Notes under the pieces: generated by a model
Seen by the model: the letters and a program-made list of their open reading frames with translations, nothing else
Told to the model about the DNA's origin: nothing
Database searches by the model: none
In this document: piece after piece, positions 43,224-55,400 of the stretch
Numbering within the stretch: the stretch's first letter is position 1
Layout: the number at the start of each line of letters is the position of its first letter
From: Diacronema lutheri
Taxonomy: Eukaryota > Haptophyta > Pavlovophyceae > Pavlovales > Pavlovaceae
Length of the DNA: 64,000 bases
Direction: 5' to 3'
Assembly: GCA_019448385.1 (NCBI GenBank)
Contig: JAGTXO010000052.1
Coordinates: forward strand, 168,224-232,223
Program-made: the position numbers and the translations under genes

Positions 43224-45130
43224 CGAGGCGTGCGCGGGGGCTTGGGGTGGGCTCCGGGTGCCGGCGCTGTGCCAGCGGCGGGCTTGGTTGACGCCGTCTC
43301 GCCGGGGCCCTTGCGCCTTGCGGCGCGAGCGTCGCGGAGGGGCGTCGGCTGCGCTGGCTCCGCGTCGGCGGTGGCGTGGGGCAGGCTCTTGTGGAGGGCG
43401 GAGCGCTCGCGCACGAGTCGGTTGCCAAGGCGGGCTGTCTGCGTGCCGTTGGGCTGCGCTTGGGCAGGTAGGACCTGCGGCCTCGGGGGCGGGCGGGTTT
43501 TCGTGTTGGGCCAGGCGGCAACGCGCACCGGCCGTGTTCGCGGCCGGCAGGCGGACGTCCGCAGCGGGGCGGAGAATGCGGGTGACGCGCTTGCACGGGC
43601 GCGGTTCGCACCTGGCGGCCAGGCGATCACGAACCGTTGGGTCGCCCGGCTGTTTGGTGGAGCCGAGGGCAGCAAGGATAGCGAGCTTGGCCGCCTCATC
43701 GGTGACGAGCGGCACTGTTGCCCAGCTCTGTACCTCGAAGCCCTGGATGTGCAGGCGTCGGGGAAGTTCCCGGCAGCGTCGCCTGCGTCCGTCGAGAGGC
43801 GGACCGAAGTCGCGCCCGTGCCCCCGTTGGCGACACCGAGCTCTCGCTCGTTCACACCGGCCCGCCGACGCGGGCGCGTGGTGCGCGCGCGTTGGGTGCG
43901 TGTCTGCCTCGAGCAGCGTGCCCAGTCGCAGTGTGGGCGCGTGTCCGTCTGCCTCAAAACGCCACGTGGAGGGGAAGGCGCGGGGCGGGCTCGCCGAGGA
44001 GGTGCCGCCGCTCGCTGCCACCCGGCGCGGGCTCGGGGCAGCCGTCTTCGGGTGCCGCGCTCTTCGCGCCATGCACGAACGTTCCGCCGCGCTCGCAGCG
44101 CGCGAGCGCACACACAGAGCGCGCGGCGACCCCGGTGGGGGCAGTGCGTCCCGGTGGCACTCGCGGGCGCGCGCCTGGCCTGGGCGCAGCTGGGCGCGTT
44201 GCCGCCCGCGCAGCGAGCCGCCCGCGCGCCTCGCCGCGCGCGCGCTTCGTCGCACGCGTGCGCCCTGCATGCACGCGCACAGCGCGCGGCGGCTCGGCGC
44301 AGTGCAAGGCAGAGCGTGCTGCAACGGTTGCGAGGGCGCGCACGCGCGGCGCGGCGCGCCCCTGTGTGGTCGCCTGCGCGCGGCGCGTGGTCCGGACGCA
44401 GCTCGGTGGCGTGATGCCGTTCGTGCAACACAGTGCGCGTGAGAGCCGCACGTGCACACCTGCAGTGCAACGCGGCATTGCGCGCGTTGCGTGGGCGGAG
44501 CGCGGCTGGATGTGCTTGAGGTCGCGCAGCATGCCGCGCGCCGCGCGCTGTGCGGCGCAGCGAGTCGGCCATGCCCCTGGTCCTCGTCTCCGGGGGGGGG
44601 GGGGGGGGGGGTGGTGGTGGCAACCAGGATCCGCCAGCGCGTGGTGGGCGCCGTCCAACTCCCAGCCAGGATGCGCCCCGTTCTTCCCCGACACTCTCCG
44701 TCCAAACCCGCCGCCCAGCCTGCCGCCGCACCCGCCGCCAACGCCGCCGCGCACCCATCCGCCGAGCTCACCTCGCGCGCGCTCGCGCTCACGCTGCGCG
44801 ACGAGGCTGCGCAGGCCGGCGCGCGGCCGTGCAGAGCAGCGCAGGCCGGCGCGCGGCCGCGCGCGCGCGCTCACGTTGCGGCCGCGCAGCGAGCTTTCGC
44901 CGCGTCGCAGCCCCTCCGAGCAGCCACGATGCACGCCCCCGGAGGACGTTGGCCGCGCTCGGAGGCCGCGCTCGGGCGCGCAAAGAGAGGCGGCGCGGGC
45001 AAACGAGTAGGCTCGGCGCGCTGGCGGGTCCTGGTTGTGGGAGAGCGGGGCATTCTCCAGGGCATCATGTAAATTCTCCCAAGTATCATCCGGGCCGCCA
45101 TCCGGACACTGACGTGCCCACAGTCTGCAG
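42409..45130. other. 2.7-kb region with three poly-G tracts; possible minus-strand exons
   Basis: Poly-G runs at about 42747-42790, 43194-43223 and 44591-44612. Introns elsewhere in the window carry poly-C on the sense strand, so these may mark introns of a minus-strand gene. Minus-strand segments between them that look less random are GFEVQSWATVPLVTDEAAKL (about 43690-43750) and a hydrophobic stretch SLALTVAVAATVIAAGAAAL then SSVFIPALLALAAYVG (about 42900-43040). No complete gene model could be built. Confidence 0.3.
42420..42640 (-). pseudogene. Possible 5' fragment of a LINE-type AP endonuclease
   Basis: Minus-strand reading GEAFNPGPARSDCLTRASAN then LGGMVDPERKAALLAVLLRR and KYVILLL. This resembles the start of endonuclease/exonuclease/phosphatase domains of non-LTR retrotransposons (N..G.....KR..LL.LL....DVILLQET). 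The frame shifts right afterwards and no further endonuclease or reverse transcriptase motif follows, since the USP gene occupies the DNA downstream. Short and tentative. Confidence 0.22.
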
Positions 45131-48100
45131 ATGGAGGACTCCGTGAAGGACGCTTTGCCCGGCGGGCGGGGCGGCTCGGACAGTTTCTCGCTGGCCCTCA
45201 GCACCATTCTGTCGCCGGGAGATACCCACCCCCACGTGGTCCCATCCACTTGCCTCATCGCCCTGCTGCGTTACGCGGATTTCGGCACGAGCAGGGTTAG
45301 GGTGGGCGACACGGGGTGCTCGCAGCATGCGCTCAAGGTGGCGCTGCGCAACCTGCGCAAAGCATGCGCGGATGCGGACCGGTTTGGGCAGGTGCTCGTG
45401 GTCGTGCTACCGCTCTGCCTCCGCGCGTCCCGCGGCCTCGTGCACTGGACGGCGGCGTACCTGCTCCTCGCGCCGCCCGCGCAGCGCGGCGCGCCGCCCG
45501 GCGCCGCGCTCGCCCTGCTCGCCGATTCGCGCACCTTGGGCAACGGCGAATCGGCGTACGCCACGGCGGCCGGCGTGCTCATCAAGAAGCTTGCGCAGCG
45601 CATCGGCAGAACAGCGCCGCCCATCGATGCCTTCAAGGCGCCCCCGCAGAGTGGGGCCGCGTGTTGCTTCGCCGCGGCAACAGTCGCGGCCGAGGTCGTG
45701 GCGAGCGCATCGACGCTCTACGGCCGCCGCGCGAGTGTCCTTGTCGACATCAAGAAGGCTTTGGACGCGCGCCTCGCGCGCCTCACGACGGCCGCGTACG
45801 AGGAGACCCGCGCGCGCACGCTCCGCGCCGCCATCGGCGCTCTGCTCGGCGACCGCGCCAGGCGCTTCGGCCCGTTCACCCGCGAGGCCGCGCGGCTCGC
45901 CGAGGCCGCGCGGCTCGCCGAGGCGTGCGATGCCAGTGTCGGCGGATCCGCGCCCGACGGGCTGCTGCAGGCCGTCGAGGCGGCGCTGCGCGCGCCCGAC
46001 GACCGCATCGCACGCACGGCCGCGCTCGACGCGCTCACGGGCGCTGCAGGCCGCGCGCTGTCGACGGCGGCCAGGCCGCGCGGCGCGGCGGCGCCAAGGC
46101 CGCCGTCGCGAGCGCCACCGCCGCGTGCGCCGCAGCGGCGCGCCGCCTCGGCGTGGGGGCCCCGACCATTCAGCAGCCTCGGCGGGGGCGAGGGCGACGG
46201 GGACGATGGCGACGCCACCACCGCTGACGACGGGGAGGGCGCGGAGGACGGGGACGACGACCCCGCGGGCGCGGCGGCTGCGGCGGTGGCGACGGGCACG
46301 GCGGCGACGAGCGCGGTGGCGGCGGGCGCGGCGCCAACCTCGCCGGCGGCGGCGGACGGCGGTGGCTCGGCGCCGCTCGAACGCCGCTGCGTCTACACTG
46401 CGCCTGATGAGGGCGACGCGGACGCGCGCGTGTACGACGCCAAGGACCCCGAGCAGCTAAAAGCGGGCAGGGCGCGGCTACGGGCGAACAGCGGGCGCGC
46501 GCCCGCCGTGGTCGACACGCTTTTCGCGCACGCGACGGGCACGATCGTCACGCGGCAGCGCACGGAGGGCGTGACCGGCGCGGGCATGCACCACCTCGCC
46601 GCCCCGACGCAGGGCGCGGGGTACGGTACCGTCGTGCGGGCCGAGCTGGGCGAGCCCGGCTTCGCGGGGACGACATGGCACATGACGTCGGGCGTGGAGA
46701 ACCAGCCGCGCGCGGTACAAGCGGCCGCGCGCGCGTACGCGCACGACGGCTGGGGCGGCGTGTACAATGCGCACGAGGACTTTGCCGCCTTCGAGGGCTT
46801 GCCGCGGCTCGCCGCGCCCGAATCGCTCGCGGCCATCGCCGGCGGGTCGGCGGACGCGGTGTTCTGCTGGCGGTCCGGCCGGTCCGTCATCGGCGAGGTG
46901 ACGACGGTTCACTTCAATGGCGACCGCGCCGCCGCCATCGACCACGCGCGGGCGCTGCGCGTCAGGCCCGATTGGCGCTCGCAGCCCAGGATCTACGAGG
47001 CGGCGTGCGGCGCGGAGGGCACGGTGCTGCTCGTGTGGGTCGTGCCCGACCGTCACAAGAACCCGCGGCTGGACTGGGCGCCGATTCTCGTCGTGATCCA
47101 CCTGCCCGCCGACGCCGACTGGCTCGCGCGCGCCACGCCGGCGATCGCGAAGGCGCGGCGCGAGGTCGAGGACGGACGCGCGCGCGCGGAGGCGCGCGGC
47201 GTGCCGCAGCACCTCGCCTACACGCTGAGCCCACGCTTCCGAGGCACCGCGCCGCGCGGAGCCGCGCGCGTGCCGCCGCGCCTCGGCGCGAGCGACGCGC
47301 GCGAGGCGCGCGCGCTCGCGGCGCTCGAGCCGGCGCTCATGTTCGCGCCGGCCTGGCGGCGCGCGGTGCGCGCGGCGAGCCGCGCCCCCGGCAGTGGCGC
47401 CGCGGCCGTCGAGCGCGCGCTCGCGCGCCTGCACAACGCGCTCGAGCCCGATGACGAGAGCGCGCCCGAGTCGACGCGCGTCGCGCCGCTCGCCGCCGCG
47501 CTCGAGCAGTCGGCGGGCTGGCCGGCGGGCACGGCGCGCATGGCGGCAAGCGTGACCAAGGGCCCCGGCGTCGGAGATGGCGCAGGTGGCGACGAAGTGA
47601 CCAAAGTGGAGGAAACGGCGAAGACGAGCGGCGACGGCTGCACCGGCACGCCTCCTCTGCGCCCGGCCGCGCGCGCGGCCGGCGCGGCGGACGACGGAGG
47701 GGCGGCGGTCGTGGCGGGCGTCGAGGGCGAGCGCGACGCACTCGCCAAGACGGGTGCCGGCGGCTGCGACGACGACGCTCGCGAGCCGCTGTCGGCCGGC
47801 AAGCCCGGCGCACTCGCCGCCGCGGCGACCGTCGGGGGTCTCGGCGAGCTCGTCGGCAGCCTATGCGCGTGGCTGGCGCGCGGCGCGGCTGGCGGCGCCA
47901 TCGCGGCCATCTCCCCCGGGACGGCCGCGCGCGGAGCAAACGGCACGCCGCAGCGCGCCGAGCCGCCGGCCGCCGGCGATCCCGTCGCTCCGCACGCGCG
48001 CGTCGCCGCTGCGGCGCCCTTGGCGGGCAGCGCGGCGGCGCCGTCGTCGGCCGCGCGCGACGCGCAGCGCGGCGTCGCGGGATTCGACGCGGCCGCGCAC

Positions 48101-49800
48101 GCGCACGCGCGCGACGGCAGGCGGGCGGCACGGCGGATGCGCGAGCACGAGGGGGCGGTGCACAGGGCCTTCCGCATGTCCCTCTGGCGCGACGCGACGT
48201 TTGTCGAGTTCGTTGAGAAGCTGCGCCCCGACGGCGGCGCGCAGCTGCTCGCGCGCGAGCCCACGCGGCGCGCGGCGGCGGTGCTGTGCGAGCTCGCGCG
48301 CGGCCGCGACGGCGCGAGCGGCGCGGCCGGGCTGCTGCACGAGATGAGAGCCGCCGATGCGCGCGCGCGCGAGGCCGCCAAAGCGGCGGAGGCAGCGCAG
48401 CTTGCGCACGGGACGCTGCGCATCGTGGCAACCGTGGCGCTGGGCGGTGCGGTCTTCGCCGGCATGTCAGCGCTGGTCGTTGCTTGCGCGGCGCGCACGG
48501 CGACCGGTGCGCTTTTTGGGGCCCGCCGCCCGCGGGCGGCCGCGCGCGGAGCCGACGACGCGCTCGGCACGCTGCAGCGCGCCAAGCCGCCGCCCGCCGA
48601 CAAGGGCAAGCGCAGGCGCGCCAGAGCCAACGACGACCCCGTCGACGCGGCGCGCAAGGCCGTGGGCAAGGCGGAGGGCAACTGCCGCAAGGCAGCCCGC
48701 CGGCTGCACCTCGCTGCACTGGGCGAGGAGGAGGCGCAGCAGCGCGTGCTCGACGCCGAGGCGGCGGAGCAGCTGGCGCGCTCGCGCGAGCCGGCCGGCG
48801 GCTGGGTAGGCAGCGCGCGCGCGCGCGCGCGCGCGCGCCCCGCCGCGCGCGCGCCCGTCGATTGGCGTGCGCGCAGCGCAGAACGGCGCGCCAGCTCCGT
48901 CACCTGCGCGCCGCCGCGCCCGTGCCCCTCGCGCGCAGGGGCGCCCTGCGGACCTGCGGCTGCAACAGGCGCACTTTGGCATGCGCGAAGATGCCGACGC
49001 GGATGTGCGCCGCGCGCACGAGGCGCTGCGCCGGGCGAGACAGGGTGTGGCGTGCGCCAAGGCCAGCGTGCGGCAGATGGAGGCGGCGTTGCTCAACGCG
49101 ACGCGCTGCGCCACCGCGGTGCTCGCGCCGCGTGGCGTGCCGGAGGGTGACGAGCAGGCCGCGGCGAGAGAGCAGGCGGCGCTGGACCGGGAGGCGCCGC
49201 CGGCCGCGCAACGCGCGGCGCCGACGGCGCGCTCGCCCTCGGAGCCGCCGTCCGAGTGGGGCCCGCCAGCGGTCGGCCGGCGCCCGACGCCGCGTGCACT
49301 GTCGCACGCCGCGGGTCGCGGGGACGACAACCCGTTTGCGCCGCTCGCAACCGTCAGCGGCGATTGGTCGCCCACGCCGAGCTCGCGCTCGCCGTCCTCG
49401 CCGCCGCGGCAGCCGCCGTCCGACCGCCGCAGCGCGCAGCGTCGCAGCGCGCGCGCGCGGCCGCCGAGGCCGACCGTTTCGCCCGAGGACGCGCTCGCAG
49501 CCGAGCGCCAGGCGCGCGCGCTGTCGGAGCAGGCGGAGCAGAGGCGCGCCAAAAAGGCCGCCGCCAAGGCCGCGCGCCGCGCCGCGCGCGCCGCCGACAA
49601 GCGGACGGCGCGCGTCGTCCACGCGTGCGTAAGCGCCGCCTTGCGGCGCGTCTGCACGAGCGTCGCCACGGGCACGCCGCTCGCCGTGCTCCGCGAGCGC
49701 GCCGAGGGGCCGCGCGCGCCGAAGCCCGCGCCCCGCGCCGCCACGCCGCGCAGCGGACGGCGGCCGCGCGCTCCGCCACGCGCGCCGTGCGGCCGCCGCG
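45131..49800 (+). CDS. Long protein with N-terminal Ulp1-like cysteine protease, coiled coil and membrane helix
   Basis: Exon 1 is 45131-48805. An intron at 48806-48938 (GTAGGC...CGCGCAG, 133 bp, with a GC-dinucleotide tract) leads in phase 0 to GRPADLRLQQAHFGMREDAD, and the frame runs on to about 49,790. Catalytic-type residues of a C48/Ulp1 fold: H105 (GLVHWTAAYLLL), D132 (LLADSRTLG), and Q173 with C178/C179 (PPQSGAACCFAAATVAAEVV). A middle domain at about 430-650 has ADAVFCWRSGRSVIGEVTTV, reminiscent of a PD-(D/E)xK core with Thr for Lys. A hydrophobic helix follows at about 1,100 (LRIVATVALGGAVFAGMSAL), then Lys/Arg-rich coils. After about 49,750 the coding signal moves one frame. Function probably polyprotein or SUMO/ubiquitin processing. 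Confidence 0.5.
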
Positions 49801-52800
49801 GCGGCGGAGCGCGAGGCGGCGGTGGCGGCCGACGCCGACGAGCGGTTCGAGCGGCAGCCCTCCGCCGCCCGGTTCGACGGCGGCGATGGCGGCGGAGGCG
49901 GCCACGTCGAGGCGAGCGCGCGACCGCGCGCCGGCGAGGCCGGCGAGGCTGGCGCGCACGGCGCGCCTGGCGCAGCGGGGACCCCGGCGGCGTCGCTCGC
50001 GTCGCGCAGCCCGTGTGATGCGCGCCGCACGGCACGCCTCCCGCACGCACGCGCCGCAGCCACCTGCGCACGCAACGGCGGCTGGGGTGGCAACGTCGGC
50101 GGCGACGTGTGCGGCGGTTGTTTCGGCGGCGGCGGCGTCCGTCGCGACGCCTGCGGCGGCGGCGACGCCACCTGCGGCTGCGGCGATGGCGGCGTCGGTG
50201 CTGGCGCTGGCGAGGCCCCTGCACACGGTGCGCCGGCGCGCGCGACGGCGTCGCGCTTGCTGCGCTTGCTCGGCGCGCCACGCGCCGTGCTCGGTGCGAT
50301 GGCGCACGCCGCGGCCGTGTTGGCGCGCGGCGTGGCCGCAGCCGTCGCTGGCGTGCGCGCCGCCGCGCGCGCCGTGCGGCGCGCGCGCCGCCGAGCGCCT
50401 CGCGCGCGCCGCACGGCTGCGCGGCGGGCTCGCGGCCCGCCGATGCGCGACGTCGACGGCGCCCTGCGGCCCTCGCCGTCCTGGTTGCGCACACGCCTCG
50501 TCTGCGGCCGGCGCCTCGCGCCTCTGCGCCGCGCGGGCGCGCGCCCGCCGCCCGCACACGCCGCGCCGAGTTCCCGCGCGCGCGCTGCGCAACCCGACAG
50601 CGACGCGCCGGCGTGCGCGCCGCGGCGCTCGGCGCCTGTCGGTGCGCCGCCGCGCGCGCGTGGCCTGCGCGCGGCGCGCGCACGGCGCTTCCTCGACGTC
50701 GCCGGCCGCGCGGCGCGGAGCGCGCGCCTCGGCGCGCGCATCACGCGCCAGCGCACGCCGGGTTCGCCATCGGAGCCCTGCACGGCCGAGAGCGGCGACG
50801 GCGCGGGCGCCGGCGGCGTCGGCGCGGCGGCGCCTGGCGCGGCGACGATGCGCGCCACCGGCGCGCGCGCAGCGCGCGCTGCGGCGGCGGCGGTCGGTGG
50901 CGCCTCGCGTCTCGCGCGCCGCGCGATGGCAAGCGCCGCCGCCGCTGCCACCTCCATCGCCGGCGCTGCCGCCTCCACCGTCGCCGCCGCCGCCGTTGCC
51001 ATCGGCGCGGCCGTCACGTCACCGGCGTTCGCCGCGGCGCGCGGCATGGCGGCCGCATGCGTCGCTGCCTGCGCCCGCCCCACCGCCGCGCAGGCGGCCG
51101 CGTCGCGCGCGCTCGGCGCGCTCTTCGTGCTCGTCGACGCGGCCGACGCGGCGGGCGACAGCGACGCCGCGCTCGGCGCGCTCGCGGCCGCGGTCGACGC
51201 GACGGAGCTGCGCCCGCCGCCGGCCTTTTGGCGCGCGGGCCGCGCCGCGGCGTACGCACCGCGTCCGCCGCCCCTCGACTCGGCGCGGCCGCGCTACAAC
51301 CGGCGCGCGCGCGCACCTAGCCCTCCCGTCGCGGCCGCGCGGCGCAATCTCGCGCGCGCGGTGCGCGAGCTCACGCGCGCCGCGCGCGCTGAGCGCGAGC
51401 GCGCGCCGGCGCCGCGCGGCGCGCGCGGCGGCGTGCTCCACGCGCTGCGCGCGTCGCTCCCCGTGCACGCGCGTGCCGCGCTCGGCACGGACGCGGAGCT
51501 GCGCGCGGACATCGCCGCGTTCGCGCGCGCGCGCCGCGAGCTGCACAGCCTCACCGACGCCGAGGTGGCGGCGCTCGCGCGCCCGGACGGGCCGCCGCTG
51601 CCCGTGCGGCTCGCGTGCACGGCGGTCGCGCGCGCGCGCGGCGTGACCGTGCTGCTCGACATCGTGCCGCGCGGCGGCGGCGCGCCCGAGCGGCTCGTGT
51701 GCCGCGCCCGTCGCCGCGGCGCCGCCACGCGCACGCCACGGCCGACAGCCGCCGTTATCGCGCGCGCGCCTTGCATAGCGGCGCGCGTTGGCCACACTGA
51801 GCCGGCGCGCGCGTGCGCGGGCGGATCGATCGGGGTCGCGCGCCTCCGTTCAGCGCGCCGCCGCTCTTGGCGTGGGGCGCGGCTCGACGTGCACACCCGC
51901 GAGCGGCTGGCCACACCGGTGCCAGGCCACGTCGTGGCCTGCGCCGCCGCCTCGGCCATCGGCGCGTGCGTCGCTCGCGCGCGGCTTGGGCTTGCACGGC
52001 TGGCGCGCGCGTGGCCCTGCGCCTCCGCTCCACTGGCCGCTGCTGCTGTCGCCTTCGCGCCTGCCGCCGACGGTGTTTTCTGCGCCCCGCTGGGCGCTCC
52101 TGCATCCGCCTTCGCGCCTGCCGCCGACGGTGTTTTCCCCGCCGCACTAGCCGCTGCTGCATCCGCCTTCGCGCCTGCCGCCGATTTTCCCGCCCCACTA
52201 GTTGCTCCTGCATTCGCCTCCGCGCCTGCCACCGACGGCGTTTTCCCCGCCCCACTAGCCGCTGCCGCTGCCGCGTCCGCGCCTGCCGCCGCGGGCGCGT
52301 CTTCCGCCCCACCAGCCATCGCCGCCGCGCCCGCCGCCAACGCGCGCACCGCCAACGTGCCCGTTGCCAACGAGGCTACCGCCACCGAACCAGCCGCCCT
52401 TGAGCTTCCCCTCCAACCCGCCAACTCGGCGCTGCTTGCGTGGGCGGGCGACGCGGCTGCGCGCCGGCTGGCCGCCGCCGCCGCGAGCGCCGGCCTCCCG
52501 CAGGCAGAGGTGGAGCGCATCGCCAGCGGCGACATGCTCGCCTCAACCGTCGACGCGTGCTGCGAGGTCGTGCTGCGCGTGCACGGGCAGGCCGGCGGCG
52601 GGCATGTCTGCCACGTGCCGCTCGCCGCGCAACCCGCGGTGTTTCAGGACGACGCCGAGCGCGCCGCGCTGCTGCACCGCCTGCGCAGCGAGGCGACAAC
52701 GCAGGCTGTCATCGGCGTGTGGAGCCCGTCGGACGAGCGCGGCGGCGCGGGCGGTGACGACGGCGCGCAGCTCGCCTCCGGCCATTTCACCGCGTTGCGC

Positions 52801-53376
52801 CTTGTGCGCGTCGCGCGCGCGGGCGAGCATCGCTACGACGCGGTGCTCGTCGACACGCTCGCGTCGCCCTGCAGGCAGGCGCTCATGCTCGCCAAGGCGA
52901 TAACTGCCACGCTGCACGCGGCGGGTCTCGACATTTCGCGCGTGCGCCGCGCGCTGCTGCTCAACGAGGCGGCGCAGCGTGGCGCGACGTGCGGCCTCGC
53001 GATAGTGGGCGCGCTCAACGACGCGCTCGCCGCGGCGGGCTGCTCGTCCGCGCCGCGCACGTTCAGCGTGGCGGACATGTACGCTGTCGGCGAGCGCCTC
53101 CGCGTCGCGCTGACCGGCGCGGCCAGCGATCGTGCGCCGGGCGGCGTCTGCGCGGTCACGAGCGCGGTGCGTGGCGGGGGCAGCCCCGATCGCGCCGAAA
53201 CGCCGCCGCAGACGCGCGGCGCCAAGGCCGCCGCTGGCGTCACCGCCGCCGCCACCGCCGCCGCCACGCCGCCGCCGCCCGCGCTGGGCGCCGCCGCCGC
53301 CGCCACCGCCGCCGCCGCCGCTGCTGCCGCCGCCGTGGCCGCGCCGCCACCGCCGCCACCGCCGCCGCCGGCCGGC

Positions 53377-53453
<77 letters not shown>

Positions 53454-55400
53454 GCGCACGTTCTTGAAGCTCGCGCCCAGGGCGCGCGCGGCCGCCTCGG
53501 CGCGTGAGGCGTTGCGCGCCGCGTGTGCGCGCGCGGACGCGGCGGCGTCGTCACACGCGTCGGCGCCGCACGCGCCCGCCGGTGCGCGCCGCCGGCGGCG
53601 CGCGGGCGCAGGCGAGCTGGCGCTCGCGGCTGCGCGCGCGCTCGCCTCGACGGAGCACGGCGATTTGACGGACGACGCGCTCGAGGCCGCCGTCGAGCAG
53701 GAGCTGGGCGACGAGCGCGGCCAACTGCTGCTGTGCACGCGGGGCGCAGCGGCGCAAAGGCCCGCGCTTTGCCGGCTCCTGAAGCACGCGTGCGCGTCGG
53801 CGCGCGCGGCGAAGCGCGCGCAATTCACGGTATTCGTCGTGCGCGCGGCCACGCGCGGCGAGCGGGGGGGCGCCGCCGCGAGGCGCGTGGACTCGGTGGT
53901 CGAGCTGTCGTGCGCGCTGCACGAGAAGGCGGGCGCGCTCGGCGGCCTCCAGAGCGTCTGTGTGCGTGGCTTTGCCCTCGAGCGCCGCCGGACACTCGAC
54001 GCTGGCGCCGAGGCCGGCGCGTCCGCCATCGGCCAGGACGAGCAGGTCGAGGCAGAGGCGGGCGAGGCGTGCGTCGCCGGCGTGACGATGGCCAAGCAGC
54101 TGCGTCAGTTTGCCGAGCAAGCTGCCCGCGACGACGTGCTCTTCCACGTCGCCGTGTCCGAGGCCGACGCCCACGCCCGGCTGGCGCGCGTTGCGGGTGA
54201 CGATGTCGGCGCGTACAGCGTCGTGCTCGCAGTCGCCGGGCTCGTCTGGCTGGCCAAGGCCGACGAGGTTGCGCCGGCGGCCGCCCAGTCCGCCGCCGTG
54301 CCGCCCGCCGCCCCGCCTGCTGCCGCCACGTCCGCCGACGCCGAGCGCGACGCCTCGCCTTACGACCGCCTGCGCGCGCTGACGCTCGCCGTGCGAGTCG
54401 CGCTCGCGCGCGGCGTGCTGCGCCACCTCCTCGCCGACGCGTCGCCGGGCGCGTCCGCGACCGCTGGCGGTAGTTGCGCGACGCCCGTCGAGGCGGCCGC
54501 GTCCGACGCCGCGCCGCCCGCCACGGGCGTCGTGACGAGTGGCGTTGCGGCGGGCGCTGTGGCGGCCGCACCGGCTGCTGCGGGCGGTGCGATGGCGGGT
54601 GCATCGCCCATCGCGCGGCCGGCGAAGCGCGCGCGGCGCACGCTCACCGCCGCTCCAGCCGCCTCGGCCGTTGCGGCCGCTGGAGGCGCACGCGCGGGCG
54701 CACGCGGCGCGGCCGGCGCGCCTCGCGCGCGCGCCGCGCGCGCGCCGGCCGAGTACGTCTGGCTTGCCATCGCGCGCCGGATGCTGGCGGCGCGACACGC
54801 GGCGGCCGCGGGCGGCGACTTTGTCGCGTCGTGCGTCGCCGCGATGCAGGCCGAGTACGGCGACGGCTGTGCCGTCGTCGTCGGCGACGCGCCTGGTGAC
54901 GCCTTGGTCGAGGCTGCGGCGGCGGCGCTGCTCGAGGGCAAGCACGCGGCGGTGAGCCTCGGCTGCGTCGACCGGCCGGCGGTGCTCGTCGTGCAGCGCG
55001 CCGTGGACGCGCCCACGTCGCGCGTGCACGGGTGGTGCGCGCACGCGGCGGGCGCCGCCGAGTTTGACGAGGGCGCCGCGCGCGACGTGTTCAACGCGAT
55101 CGTCGAGCGCGCGTGGGCGCTGCGTCCGGACCCGGCCGACGGCAGCCCGCCGCCCACGCGCACGTGGGAGGTCGAGCAAATCGCTGACGACGCGCCCGAC
55201 CAGGCGGGCGTGGCCGCGCTGCGCGTGCTCTACGCGCTCGTCGCGGCGCACGGCCGCTACCGCTCGGCCGCCGCGCTCTTTGGCGCGCTCGCGCAGCTGC
55301 ACGCGCCCGACGCCGCCGGCGCGCGCGCGGAGGTCGTCGCGGCGGCGTGCGCGGTGCCGCCCGGCGCGCGGCCGGGCGCCGCGCCGGCGGCCCGCGCGGG
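49801..55400 (+). CDS. Giant Ala-rich protein with a second Ulp1-like protease domain
   Basis: Open in one frame for about 1,860 codons; it may be continuous with the preceding gene through a frameshift. The first 850 residues are Ala/Arg/Pro-rich. At 52.4-53.1 kb is an Ulp1/C48-like protease: His in ASGHFTALRLV (about 52780), Asp in AVLVDTLASP (about 52850), and Gln/Cys in EAAQRGATCGLAIVGALNDA (about 52970-53030). A poly-Ala (GCC)n stretch follows at 53.38-53.45 kb. Two further globular parts come next: LTDDALEAAVEQELGDERGQ to LVWLAKADEV, and AEYVWLAIARRMLAARHAAA to AAALFGALAQLHA. The last contains DAPDQAGVAALRVLYALVAA, which looks like a protease Cys region without its Cys. The coding signal leaves this frame near 55,400. 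Confidence 0.45.
53380..53452 (+). repeat. (GCC)n trinucleotide tract coding poly-Ala
   Basis: Around 24 near-perfect GCC units, coding a run of about 20 alanines in the giant protein. A length-unstable microsatellite. Confidence 0.85.
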
